64,000 nt of DNA from Capillidium heterosporum (lineage: Eukaryota; Entomophthoromycota; Entomophthoromycetes; Entomophthorales; Capillidiaceae), in the NCBI GenBank assembly GCA_016630905.1, contig WBMQ01000008.1:1178001-1242000 (forward strand). The letters are read 5' to 3'. Numbering within the stretch: the stretch's first letter is position 1; each line of letters begins with the position of its first letter. Shown in pieces: positions 38,010 through 49,882 of the stretch. The notes beneath the pieces were generated by a model that ran no database searches, was not told where the DNA came from, and saw only the letters and a program-made list of their open reading frames with translations. The position numbers were made by a program, and so were the translations under genes.

Positions 38010-39412
38010 ATTTTGGGTTAGTATATAGAATTTAGTGCAGTAAAAGCTTCAAAAATAAATATAAAGTTAAAAAGTATGTATAGTAACCTCCTAATACGGC
38101 TTTATATATGAAAAAAGCAGTTGAATATTATAGTTGCGGTGAAACTAGTTTCAGGTAAAGTAAGGTAGTAACATGTAGGCTTGCAACTAGACCTTTACCC
38201 CACAAAAATAAACTTTACTTATTGAGGTTGAACTATAGCGTTATAAAATCAACGGCCACAGCTGCAAGTAAAAATATAAGCTAGATAAAGGTTACCTTTC
38301 TATAATAAATAGTTGTGATTCTAACTAGGACAAAGGTGTTTTGCAATCAAAAGTTTGACAGTATTTAAACTTTTGATTTGGAATAATCTGTCATCAAGTT
38401 CGTATTTCAAAGTTTGGTAATCGGTCAATGCGTTACCAAGTTTTGGATTAGAAATTTACTTGTTTTAGATATCAACTCCACTTTGCCAGCTTTCTATTGA
38501 GAGGAAAGTAGCATCACCTGATGAGGCTTACCTAATAATTTAAATTTAGAAAGAGTTTGCTTGAAAAGAGGATATGTTCTTGAAGAATAGTGCCTTTCTT
38601 CAAGTAGGGAAGAGCCAAATACCTCCGTAACGGCTAAAGACAACGGATCGCATAGATATAACGACAGTAGCTTCGAATTTCTATACGTTAGAAATATAGC
38701 TATTAGAATTTTAACCGTATACATTTATATATATAAGTTGACAAGTAAAGTAGTTCCACTAGTAGATAGATCAGTATTTCTCAGTTCGCCTTAAGATATT
38801 TACAAAAAACTCATATTTTGACAGGTTCTATAAGATAAATATAAACATTCTAAAATGTTGCACAAGAACTTGAAGTTAGCTGATGTCAGCTTTAAAGCTA
38901 ACCTTCAATAGACTCTATCCATGCCAAAAGCAATTACTACTGCCCAGTATTCCCAGCTCTCGATATATCAAGTATAACTGATGCTCCCTGCCTAAACTTT
39001 GGTTGTTGAAGATGAACCTATATTACACGCTAATTTGAATAAAATACTCTAAGAAATTGAGCAACGTTTATCTATCAACATAAAGATGGTGCTTTATAAA
39101 GATATAATGTGTTTATACAGAAACAATATTTAGATACTTGGCCAATAAAAACTAGAAATTGGCTTTGATCCAGTCAATTAGTTTATTTAGATACCTTATT
39201 TTATATATAATCAGAAATATCCAACCGCAGTAGCAATATAAAATGATTTATATAAAATGAATTTCTCTCCAATAATAAATACTATCAACTGCTTAAATAA
39301 AATTTAATTGGATAAACTAGAAATTATATTTAACTTTAAACATAATTGATTTAATCAGAGCTTGATAAAAAGTTTATTCCAAAAACTTTTCATTATTCAA
39401 CAAGAACTAAAG
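38010..39412. other. Gene-poor divergent spacer
   Basis: This spacer lies between the starts of UPRT and TRM13. A minus-strand open frame at 38494-38724 looks non-coding. The sequence becomes very AT-rich toward TRM13. Confidence 0.5.
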
Positions 39413-41255
39413 ATGTCTAAACGTGACCTTGAAGAACTACAATCAAAGAGTACAGCTTCACCCGTCGAGGCAAAGGAAGAAATTGATCTATCAATAAAGA
39501 AAATATCCGAAACTAAAGAGAAAAATATAGTTGAAACCATAGACCCGTCGGAGGATCAAATTTTCCCAATCAAAGTAACTGAAGAACCCAATTTGCCAAC
39601 CGAGAAATCGTCCAAGAAGAAAAAGAAATCAAAGGAAGATAAAGTATTTATACAGCCTCCTGTACCAAATAAACCCAACCAATGTCACTTTTACCTCAAG
39701 AAGAAGAGCAGATACTGCTCATTAACCGCAAGGAACGTTTCCAAGTACTGTGGGGAGCATATGCATCTGGATAAGGAAGAAAACGAAAAGGATCCATTAT
39801 CAATTCGAGTCGACTGCCCCTTCGACCCAAATCAGTAATTTTTTATTTTCTATTTTTTATTTATAACAGTGTAGTACCGTATACTTGTCACAGCTTGAGA
39901 AGCATAGATTGGTGTGTAATTCGAGACCACTTGAGATAATACCCGACTACTTTAAAGAAGACATTAACACCCTTATAAAGGATGACCATGTGGATACTAC
40001 AAAGATTAACAAGCTGCCCAAAGAGAAGATTTTAACTTTAGTTGATAAGGTCAACCATGTCTTTTCAAAATCGGAGTCGAGTTTAGAGCTTGACACCATC
40101 ATCCACAGTCACTCGGTAATGAATGGTCAGTTCCTTAAGAAAGTGAAGACGAAACATGTAGCCCAACAGGTATTTTAAATAGATTTCTACATGGTAACTT
40201 TATACTAGGCCTCTTTAATTGGGCATTTGGATAATCTACATCTGTTACAGCCACATTACAGCTTTGTCGAATTTGGAGCTGGTAAAGGTAAATATACACA
40301 ATTTATCAGTCAAATAATTTAATGCCTATCTTGTTCGTGGTAGGTGAACTATCTGTGTACGTCAAAGATGCTGTGGCGAAGAACATAGCGAATACCACCG
40401 ACCTTCACAAACCCTACAAGTTCAACTTCTACTTAATCGATCGAAAAAACTTTAGATTGAAGGTAATACTTTAGGCTTGTATTTACCATGTACTGATTTT
40501 CTGTCAATAGCACGATAGGTTGATCAAGGAAGCAACGTACAACTTCGCCGAGATGTTTACCAAACGTATCAAGATCGACATCAAGGATCTGATTCTAGAC
40601 AAAGTCGAGAAGATCCACGAGAAGCCATTAGTCATTTACTCCAAACACCTCTGTGGTGCAGCTACCGACCTGACTATAAATTGTATCAAAGAGTTCATTA
40701 ACTCTGGGTATATTTTTAATGCCTTCATAAGTTAACTAAATTTTTATTAGGGGCAAAGTAGCTGGTATCGTAATCGCACTGTGCTGCCATCATGCCTGCA
40801 CGTACCAATCCTACACCAACACACGCTACCTCACTAATTTGGAATTCAACGAAATGCAAGATTATTTCCAGCCCTTCACCAGCATGTCCAGCTGGGCTAC
40901 TTGTGGTACGCGAGACCATGATAACCCGGCTGATTCTGAAAGTGACACTGAAATTAGGGAGGAAGGTGATGGTGAAGATCCCAAGGTCCAGGAAGATATC
41001 GAGCCTAAGGAGAGCGATGCCAATGATATTGATACTGATTCTACTTTGGAAAGCAACCATGTAACTGGGTTGAGCCACGAAACTAGGGAAGAAATCGGCC
41101 GTAAAGTTAAGCACCTTCTCAATCTGGGACGGGCGGACGCTCTTACCAACTTGGGATTCCAAACTAAGTTGATAAAATACGTGAACCCTGAAGATAGTTT
41201 GGAGAACGTTGCTTTGGTAGCTTACTTACCTGACAATATAGCACCACTTTTATAG
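39413..41255 (+). CDS. TRM13: tRNA 2'-O-methyltransferase TRM13
   Basis: Six exons, join(39413..39834,39875..40169,40209..40287,40344..40462,40511..40707,40751..41255), give 538 residues. Trm13 methylates the ribose at position 4 of several tRNAs. After a disordered Lys/Glu-rich start come the two diagnostic zinc fingers: a CCCH unit (CHFYLKKKSRYC...YCGEHM) and a U11-48K-type CHHC unit (CPFDPNHTVYLSQLEKHRLV). The methyltransferase domain follows, with VEFGAGKGELSVYV, SKHLCGAATDL and ALCCHHACTYQSY. An acidic insert separates the catalytic motifs from the C-terminal end. The exon 2 acceptor was set at GTGTAG so the HTVY of the second finger is kept. Confidence 0.95.
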
Positions 41256-41662
41256 TAAATTTAGAAGATACTATAGATTAAAAATTGATATACAGCAAAC
41301 TGTATTTTATGGACGGATAGTAGTTGGTTATATATAAAGTATGTCGTTTTACCTATGCTAATATTGATGGCGAAAACCACTATATTAAATTGGAACTATA
41401 GATATACAAACTCCTTTAAATCATCATAAATAAATACCATACCACTAAACCATCTATGTAAATCAAAAAAGCTTGATCTCTATAAGAAAAGCTTTATTGA
41501 ATCTAATGCCTCAGTCAAACTTTTTAACAGGAACTTTCAACTTAGTATAGATGAACTTAAGTTGAAAATCCATCCCATACCCCACCGAAATTAATTAGCA
41601 GTTCAATGTAGGAGTCGTTGGGAGCACCAAGTACTGTAGTGGAGAATATAGCCTGTATGAAA
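41256..41662. other. Convergent 3' spacer
   Basis: This spacer lies between the TRM13 and FAP1 stops. Nothing recognisable was seen. Confidence 0.5.
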
Positions 41663-44600
41663 CTAGGCCAACTCCATCCAGTCGTCAACTGGGTGTGTAG
41701 GTAATAAAGTTATCGACTCCACCTGCTCCAAGAACATAGACTTGGACTTGGGTGGGGACTGGTGGCGGGAGCTGGCGTTGGACCCGGAACGGCTGCGAGG
41801 TTTGGGCGGTATGTTGACTGCATTCAAGACACTGGGAGGCAGAGTGGCGTCCAAGGACTGCAGCAACTGGAAGGAATTAGTGCTGTGAACACAGGTGTTA
41901 CCAACTAGGGTACGGGGTTGCAGCTCCAGCTTGGGGTACAGCACTTCCTGCTTGGCATTGACGTATCCTAAGTTGACCCGGAATACGATGTGGGCTGTAC
42001 TCAAAGCTGCTCGGGTTAGATGAGCACAGCGTCGTACTAGCTCCTCATGTCGATCAGCATCGACGCCACTAGGCGGGTTAGGCTTGAAGACGACGTTGTT
42101 GCCATAGTCGAACAGATCGGCTGACAGCTCGTGATCAACAATCAGTCGGTCAAAGGTAGTTGCCACGATTGAATCCCTCAAGCTAACACCGCGTACTAGC
42201 ACCATGTTGATGGCCTGCTGAGGTGCCTTGGGCTCCAAACTAACAGCTTGGATATCCATGTCCTCATCCAGAGCCATGTACTTGTCGGGGTTTCGGTACG
42301 CCAACGATGGCAACACGTTTGGAATTGTAGTCAAGTGGGTCTTGGTATATTCGACTGATTTGTTGGGAGGCAAATCCAGAGACACCGACCGGACTCCAAA
42401 GTTCTCGGCGATGCAGTGCAGGAACTTGCGCTGGGATGAACGCATGGGGCTGAACCGGAGGGCCTTACGGGTAGGGTCGTTGATAAACTCGACAATCTTA
42501 CCTTCGATACTACGCACCCAGTTGAACTGGGAGGGCACGATAAAGACAAAGACGTAGGGGTCGTAACGTAAATTGGATCCCAATCCGGATCCTCTGGATT
42601 CAACTATCCCAAACGCTTCAGCGAGTCGTTTGTTACGGAGCTGCACCAGGCACTGCTCATCACATTCAACCTTCTGCTCGTCAAGGGGGGTGCCGTTACA
42701 CTGCTTCTCTACCTTGCGTAAACCACAGGGACAGGTGAATATGGCAGAAGATTTGCAAGGAACGTCGGCTGGGCATAGGCTGGGTGCATGACAGCTAGAC
42801 TGGCAGGGGTGACCGCAGTGGGGTCTTGGCTTACCGCACATTATCTGACAGGTGCTATTCTCGGCCAAGCAGGGCCCAGCATGGCATACCTTCTTGCACG
42901 TATGACCGCCGCATTCGAGTGGCTTGTTGCAGGGGGTACCACAGGATGGAGTCTGGCGGTAACAAGGTATATGCTTGATCTCTTTCTTACCACATAGGCA
43001 CAGTTTAGATGTTAGTACCGTACATGGTGAGCACTTTTCATTGTCAAAATGACAAGGGTGTTGGAAGAAGGAGGTGTGACCACACTCCCGCTCTCGAGTA
43101 CAAGGAAGCGAGCAGCTGGGGGGTTTCGATCCACAGGGAACTGGGGCTAAAATCTTGGTACCAGCCACAGTTGCAGCTGAGGTCGTCGAAGGAAGCGTTC
43201 AAGCAGGGTGGACATTTGCCGTTATGGCAGAATATCTGACAGGAGTGGATGCCACATTTCAATCGTTTCCCACATACGGTACGGCAGATATGCAATCCAG
43301 CACTATCGTTGCTACTTTTTTTAGAGGACCCACAGCAAACTTCGGTACATTTGTGCTTGAGGCAGTGCTTTAACTGATTACATACCTTCTGGCAGGGCGG
43401 AACGGAGATCAGTTCGCTGCAGATTCCAGCCAACGAGGAAGAGCCACAGTCACAGTATTTGACTACCGACTGTGAGCATGGTGGGCACTCACCTTCGTGA
43501 CATAGAACTGAGCATTTATGGCCGCAAGATTTCAACGGTTTATCGCAGACTTCGTCACAGACTGGTATAGGGTCGAGGCAAGATTCACGAGGCACATCGA
43601 TGAGATCTGAGATGTTGGTTTTACCACACGGACATTTCTTCAAGTAAGCGGGATCTTTTTCACAACGACCAGGCTTCTCGTAGATTGGGTGGCAGACCTT
43701 CTGGCAGCTGTGGTTGCCGCAACTCAAATCCTTCTCACAGGGCATGTCACATGAAAAGTACCCGTCGAAATACTCCTTGATGCTATCATCCCAAGATACC
43801 TTGGAGATCCCGGCTTCACAGCTCATGACTTTTCTAGAACCACCGCAGTAACACGGCTTTTCCTCTTGTGCTTGGCAAGGCAGGCATGGGCCCTCATGGC
43901 AAGGTGTTGGGCAAGCATGTTTTCCGCAACTGAGTATTTTACCACATGGTGCGCCACAGGACTTACCGGAAGCTTCTGGATCAGAACAACGAGCTTGGTA
44001 TCTGAATTTACCACAGTAGCATGAAGTTTCGGGGGCGAGAGAAGTGCATGGTGGGCAGGGTCCAGGGTGACACAGCTCTACGCACGTGTGGGGGCAATCT
44101 GCTCCTCTACTCCTTCCGCACAACATTCCACAGCTGTGAGGCGTGTGGCCACGGTTAAGCTCGGGCTTGATAATCTTCTCACAGAAACATTTGTACTGTT
44201 TCGGTGCCGATTCTTGGGGTGCTTGGCAGCCTGGGCAGCGCCAATTTGAAAATCCAGAGCCTACTTGCTCTGTAAAGATTAGTAAAAATATTTTTTGCAT
44301 CTATGGTTACCTTTTTCCAGCGTTTTGATCCATTTAATAGTACACTGTAAATGGAACACAGCCCAGCAATTTTTACAAGACCAGGTGGAAGATCGATGCT
44401 TTATGGATTCTAGACAGCACATACATTCGTATCTCGCACTGGACAGTGATTTGATCAATTTTGATCGTATATTCTGATCCTCCGGAATATCCTTACCGGA
44501 GGCGTTTCTATTTGGCGGATCTTTAGAGTTGGGGCTAGGTTTCATCTTCAAGCTGTATTTCTTTGCCGATTTTATACTGGTGCTTGAACTTTCTTCAGGG

Positions 44601-45154
44601 ATTGCTGATGCACTTTCGCTGCTGGGCTCTTCGCCTTCCAAGTCGGTATATTTTGAAAATTTGGAGAAGGCCTCCATCCTCATCTTCAGATCTTTGGGAG
44701 TGCTTCCTTTGTCGGACTTCTTTAAACGATCGTTCGATCTAGGAAAGTCTCTTTTGGGATGCTTGTTGACACGTTTATCTTGGTTCTTCAACTGAGATTC
44801 GCCATCATTTCTACTTTCTGTATAATGGTTGACCTGGCTACCCTTGCTTACCCGCCCTTGACTACTGGGACCCGTTTTGGACTCTTGAATGTTCTCAAGT
44901 TGAACTGGGTTGGAGAGCTCCTTCTCAGCGTCCATGCTCTTTTTCTCCTTTCTGTTCCGTCTTCTTCTACTGCTCCTACTTTGCGTACTTGAACTACTCT
45001 TTTGAGAGGTGTGGCTATTCTCGGATAAATCGGACTCGGCGGCATTGGCTGCTTCCTTGGCGTTGTTGTGAGGCTTCTTTTCGATGAGAAGTTGAGGGGT
45101 TAGCTTAGTACTGGTTGTATATACTTGAACTTCTGTTTGTAAAGGTAAAGGCAT
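41663..45154 (-). CDS. FAP1: NFX1/FAP1-type zinc-finger protein, with a +1 frame break
   Basis: Exons complement(join(41663..44269,44311..45154)) give about 1149 residues if one base (43163) is skipped. A disordered Ser/Arg/Lys-rich start is followed by a RING/PHD-like cluster (YECMCCLESIKHRS, CKNCWAVFHLQC). Next comes a long array of NF-X1 fingers (C-G-H-x-C-x-x-x-CH-x-G-x-CPPC units such as CGKRLKCGIHSCQIFCHNG), then an R3H domain (FINDPTRKALRFSPMRSSQR). Yeast Fap1 binds the FKBP12 prolyl isomerase; NFX1 is a transcriptional regulator. The break falls inside a finger. Both sides are clearly homologous in their own frames, and no intron of plausible length would repair it without deleting zinc ligands. 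Several long antisense frames here are shadows. Confidence 0.9.
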
Positions 45155-45275
45155 TTTTGGTTGAGTTGTTGGGGGGTTCGCGTTTGTGTCGGTGTTAGTT
45201 GGAATTTTGGAGATTGTTGATCAAGTTTTTGGTTCAAAACTTCCAGTTTTTTTTATCATTTATACAAATCTGGAG

Positions 45276-45576
45276 CTAAGCTCGAGTCCGCAGTAGGTGC
45301 CATTTGTTCAAATTCCCAACAAATGGTTTAGCTATGATGAAATCTAAATTTTTAAATCTTAGCCAAAATCACTATTGAAATACCTGGAAGGATATCACCT
45401 TTTGGGATTAATTTGTTTATACCCAATCCGTTATGAGGTTTGAGGTACAAAACACGGCGGGAGAAATTATCACTTTTGAAATTTTCATCCAACCTCTTGA
45501 TAAGAAAGGTTCGCTTTTTCAATAAGCACAACAGTGCTATATTGCTTAAAATACTAAGGTAGCAAAGTATATTCAT
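45276..45576 (-). CDS. Possible small membrane protein (86 residues)
   Basis: Two exons, complement(join(45276..45343,45384..45576)), join through a 40-nt intron (donor GTATTT, branch GGCTAAG, acceptor TTTAG). The protein begins with a hydrophobic helix (MNILCYLSILSNIALLCLL) followed by a basic, proline/glycine-containing domain (RVLYLKPHNGLGINKLIPKG; IIAKPFVGNLNKWHLL). The family is not recognised. It sits 121 bases upstream of the FAP1 start on the same strand. It is a tentative gene supported by good splice signals and protein-like sequence only. Confidence 0.4.
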
Positions 45577-46377
45577 ACTGAAAATGCACTTAGTGAGCTA
45601 TATATTATTACTGCTCATAAAATTCATTGACTACGGGAACCATAAAGTCTAGATCTTTATGAAAGCTACGAAAAGTTCAAGCTTATGGTTCATTAGAACC
45701 CATCATTATAATATCAAGTCTATCATGATATAAAAACCAGATTCACTCACTGATATGTGAATATTATAAATATATTTATAATATTTCTATACATCCTTGG
45801 AAAGATTTTGTAACAAATATATTTGCCAAAGATAGGATTTTAATTTGGTTGGTATTAATACAGACTATATCGGATTTAGCTATCAATTGCAAATGATTAT
45901 AAATAAAGGATCTCATATAACAAATACATTTAAAGTAGCAATATTGGCTGAATTCAATGTACGGTAGCCTGCTAACCTTCAACTTCTTTAATGCATTATA
46001 GTAGGCCGAATTTTCTATATTTATTATGTTATAGGTTATCATCCAATGGTTAACACGGCTTGAAAGTCAACCAAACTAACTCCGCTTTGTATTTACTACA
46101 AGAATCGCAAGTACCTTTTATCGCCAACATTTTATAACCTTTTCTATTGAAACGGAAATTATACGAACGCACTCCTAGTTAATAAAACTATCCTACTTTA
46201 TAACTTTATACTGGGGAGCTGGAAACAATATCCGATAGTTGGATATAATAGTAAAATATTACTATGTTTAAATCTTTTGTACACATAAAGTACCCCTTTT
46301 TAAAATTACGTTAAACCTAAGATTGAAAGGGTATATAAATTGCAACATTGGCTCCATATCTTCCCCATCTAGAAAAT
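45577..46377. other. Upstream region of the lipase array
   Basis: AT-rich spacer. It contains a box TACCCCTTTT at 46291-46300 and TATATAAA near 46331, both upstream of lipase copy 1. No other gene is evident. Confidence 0.45.
46291..46338 (+). promoter_or_regulatory. Promoter elements of lipase copy 1
   Basis: TACCCCTTTT, then CCTAAGATTGAAA, then GTATATAAAT lead to the ATG at 46378. The first two elements recur at nearly the same distance upstream of copy 3 (from 49799) but not copy 2. Confidence 0.4.
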
Positions 46378-47733
46378 ATGGGTTCCAACAACGAAATCTC
46401 AAATAAAGTATCATCATCAAAATATTACGATATACCCTTATGCCTAGTCGATGGGTTTATGAGCCCAAAGAGCTTAGATGTTTTCCAAAACTTTATTATT
46501 GAACTGAAAGGGAAACTTCAATCCATCAACAGCCCTTGTCCCTTAATTATCAAGAGTGAAGGATGTGGCGCAGCTTCAGGTTACGATTGTGCTGTAGATC
46601 TTTTTTTTCAGCTAAAGGGCGGGCAAGTCGATTACGGTGAACATCATGCCGATAAGCATTTTCATAACCGGTTTGGTAAGGTTTATGAGAAAGGATTGTA
46701 TGAAATCTGGTCGGAAGAAAACCCCATAAACTTCGTTACGCACTCATTCGTATGGACTTTTGCTATACCCACATTTATTAATATTTTATAGGGTGGAAAT
46801 GTAGTTTTATTATTGCAAACTTTTTTGGACCAGCAGCTGTTTTGTGATGCTACTGGGAAAAAGTACAATACCAATTCCAGATGGGTGCGGTCAATTGCTA
46901 CAGTATCATCTCCATTAAGAGGAACCCTATGCTCACTAAATCTAGGGCAACATCCATTCAAGCCTCATTTACTTGCTCCATTTACATTCAAAAAATGCAT
47001 CTCTATCGGCGTTTACATATGGGAGTATTTTGATTCTCAATTACTCAAAGACTACTCCTTACTAGACTTCAAAGTCCCTCATTTCAATATATCACATCGA
47101 CATATAAGTTTTTTCGACATGGTAAGGAATGTCTTTTCGAACCAGAGCTTGGATATGGGAGTAGATACCTCATCATATGATATCAGCGTCGAACGCTACC
47201 TGAACAAGCGTACCAAATCGTTCAATAGTACCTACTACCGATCATACTCGGCCACCATGACTGAACCAAATGATTCGGATGATAACTTAGCTAGCATCCA
47301 ACACTGGTGCCTATACCTTGTAAACGTAGCTACGCGAACTGGAAAGACGAGTTTAGACGTATATCCCCAACTTAATACTAAGGATACTCAAGGTTGGAAG
47401 AGTAACGATGGCATATGCTCCTTAATTTCCCAATACCATCCCGACATCTGCTCCGAATCCCACTGCCAACATATAGAGCTTGGGAAAAGCGTCAATTGGA
47501 TTCCTGGAAAATGGTATACTTCAATCATTGAGAATTGCTCTCATGTCGACTTAGTTCCAGGATATCACCCACCTTATAACTTGACGAATTCACTTTTATA
47601 TATGTTGAACCTATCCACTTTGACCAGAATTTCCCCTTCGGATACGTATTGGGATAAGGACTATCTGGTCAAGAAGTTATCGGATATTGCGGAAGACTAC
47701 TCCCGTTTCTTAATTTCGACAGAAAATGTATAG
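46378..47733 (+). CDS. Lipase-like alpha/beta hydrolase, tandem copy 1
   Basis: Exons join(46378..46749,46792..47733) give 437 residues with no signal peptide, so probably cytosolic. The sequence aligns by eye with bacterial family I.5 (Geobacillus/Staphylococcus) lipases and with plant lipase-like homologues. The common block is GGQVDYGEHHADKHFHNRFG followed by the nucleophile elbow THSFGGN, in which the serine is Ser123. Asp330 (SNDGI) and His375 (CSHVDLVPG) complete the triad. Asp70, His90 and His96 match three of the four zinc ligands. The fourth ligand, normally Asp, is Pro220. The intron falls inside the nucleophile elbow. Acyl-ester hydrolysis is likely; the natural substrate is unknown. 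Confidence 0.85.
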
Positions 47734-48126
47734 TTCATAATATACTAGGTTTGCAGCACTAAATAAAATTTAAATTGGTAATATTTTGCAAATGTATAGT
47801 TTGTTTTCAAGGCGTATATTATTTCAAATTAGCCATTATTAATAAGGATATGTCTAGTACTTTTGATCTTAAAAGTTTATTATAGCATGAATGGACAAAA
47901 TAATAATTTTTTCAGAATTTCTGAAACTATACAAACCTCCACGTGGTTTAAACAACTGCACTATCACTTGAAACTCCTTACTAAGTGCTAAGGTATAAGT
48001 GTAAAATATACCAATATCCTTGACTCCTTGTATACGAGATAAGGTCACGTCATCAAGGCACTTCTTTAGCAATGATTAGAGCTATAAGTTGCATTGTTAG
48101 CTCCCTACCTTTCTCAGCTAGCAACT
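47734..48126. other. Spacer between lipase copies 1 and 2
   Basis: It contains a 3' element ACTAAATAAA shared with the other copies and a minus-strand protein-like frame at 47869-48072, listed as a finding. No clear TATA box precedes copy 2, apart from a weak CTATAAGT at 48081. Confidence 0.4.
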
Positions 48127-49482
48127 ATGAATTCCAATAATGAAGTCTCTAATGAAGCACCACCTTTAAAATATTATGATATACCACTGTGCTTAGTCGA
48201 TGGCTTTATGAGTCCACGAAGCTTAAACGTCTTTCAAAACTTTGTCATCCAATTGAAAAAGAAGCTTCAATCCACTAACAACCCCTGCCCTCCAGTTATC
48301 CAGAGCCAAGGCTGTGGTGCCGCTTCGGCTTATGATTGTGCTGTAGATCTCTTTTTTCAAATTAAAGGCGGACAAGTAGACTATGGCGAGCATCATGCCA
48401 GCAAACATGGTCATAGTAGATTCGGTAAAATTTACGATGGTGGACTATATGAGCTCTGGTCCGAAGAGAATCCTATTAACTTTGTAACTCATTCCTTTGT
48501 ATGTATCTTGTTTTTCTTATACTATTAACAAGCTCTATAGGGTGGAAACGTTGTCTTACTGCTGCAAGCTTTTCTAGATCAACAGCTGTTTTGCGATTCA
48601 ACTGGAAGAAAGTACAATACCAATTCGAGATGGATAAGGTCAGTTGCTACAATATCATCACCTCTAAGGGGATCCTTATGCTCTATAACTCTAGGTCATT
48701 ACCCATTCAAGCCCCATTTACTACTTCCATTTACGTTCAAAAAATGCATGTTCGTTATCGGGTACATATGGGAATACTTTGATTCCAAACTACTTAAAGA
48801 CTATTCTCTAATGGATTTCAAAGTTTCCCACTTCAATATCTCGTACCGACATATAAGCTTCTTCGACATGGTAAAGACTTTATTTTCCAATCAAAGCTTA
48901 ACCTTGGGTTTGGACATCTCATCCAATGACTACAGTGTCGAACGGTACCTAAACAAACCTATGGAGTCCTTTAATGGAACTTATTACCGATCCTATTCGA
49001 CCAATATGACTGAATTAGATGGTGCAAACGACAGCTTGACCAGCATTCAGCATTGGAATTCGTGTCTTGTAAACGTAGCTACCAAAACTGGAAAAACAAG
49101 TTTGGATATGTACCCCCAACTCAATTCGGGGGATGCACATGGTTGGCAAAGTAACGACGGTATGTGCTCGTTAATATCTCAGTATCATCCCGATGCCTGT
49201 TCTAAATTGCACTGCGAGCATATAAAGTTGAAGCAGAGTATTAAGTGGACTCTTGGAAAATGGTATACCACGACTATCCCCAACTGTTCCCATATCGATT
49301 TAATACCAGGGTATCATCCACCTTACAGCTTAGCAAATTTATTTATATACTTTTCGAACCTGTCCAAGCTAACTAGAGCTACCACTTCAGACACCTATTG
49401 GGATAAGGACTACCTGGTTAAAAAGCTGATGGATGTTGCAGAAGATTACTTTTATTTCTTAGCTTCAACCGAAAACGTATAA
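48127..49482 (+). CDS. Lipase-like alpha/beta hydrolase, tandem copy 2
   Basis: Exons join(48127..48498,48541..49482) give 437 residues, exactly the size of copy 1. All catalytic positions are kept: the elbow THSFGGN, SNDGMCSL for the acidic residue and CSHIDLIPG for the histidine. The zinc-type histidines lie in GEHHASKHGHSRFG. The position of the fourth zinc ligand is Ser. The product is an intact paralogue of copy 1 with many conservative changes, so the duplication is not recent. Its upstream sequence lacks the TACCCCTTTT box shared by copies 1 and 3, so its regulation may differ. Confidence 0.85.
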
Positions 49483-49882
49483 ATAGGTTAGGTTTACGGT
49501 ACTAAATAAAGTTTAAAACACCGCTATATTTTTAATATATGTATGATTTAATTCCAAGGCATATATTCCTTTAAATTAACATTTATTAATAAAAGTATAT
49601 CCAGTACTTCAAATCTCAATCTTTGCTGCTATAAGATTAGTAGTATACTAATTTTTCAAAGGGTACAAAGTAAGGGCAAAGGCGGTATAAGTCCCCATAT
49701 GATATAAGCAGTTTATATATTACTGAAAATTCATTAATAGAAATTAGAACATGATAGCAACACACCACTATCTTTCAAAAATTATGTATACGTAACAATA
49801 CCCCTTTTAAAGCTCCTTCAAATCTAAGGTTGAAAAGCTGTAGGTTACACCATCAACTCCAAATCTTTCCTAGCTAACAAAC
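49483..49882. other. Spacer between lipase copies 2 and 3
   Basis: The first ~130 bases resemble the region downstream of copy 1. TACCCCTTTT at 49799-49808 and CTAAGGTTGAAAA further on resemble the copy 1 promoter, but the TATA element is not evident. Confidence 0.4.

Noticed and set aside
40725-41162. Long antisense open frames across TRM13, and similar ones across FAP1 (42228-43373), the PPR gene (14488-15672) and the kelch gene (6952-7229).
   Set aside because: They are shadows of strongly supported genes on the other strand and have no family resemblance.
43143-43162. A 15-21 nt micro-intron (GTACCAAGATTTTAG...) at the FAP1 frame break.
   Set aside because: It is far below the 34-37 nt minimum seen elsewhere and its length is a multiple of three, so it would not repair the frame.
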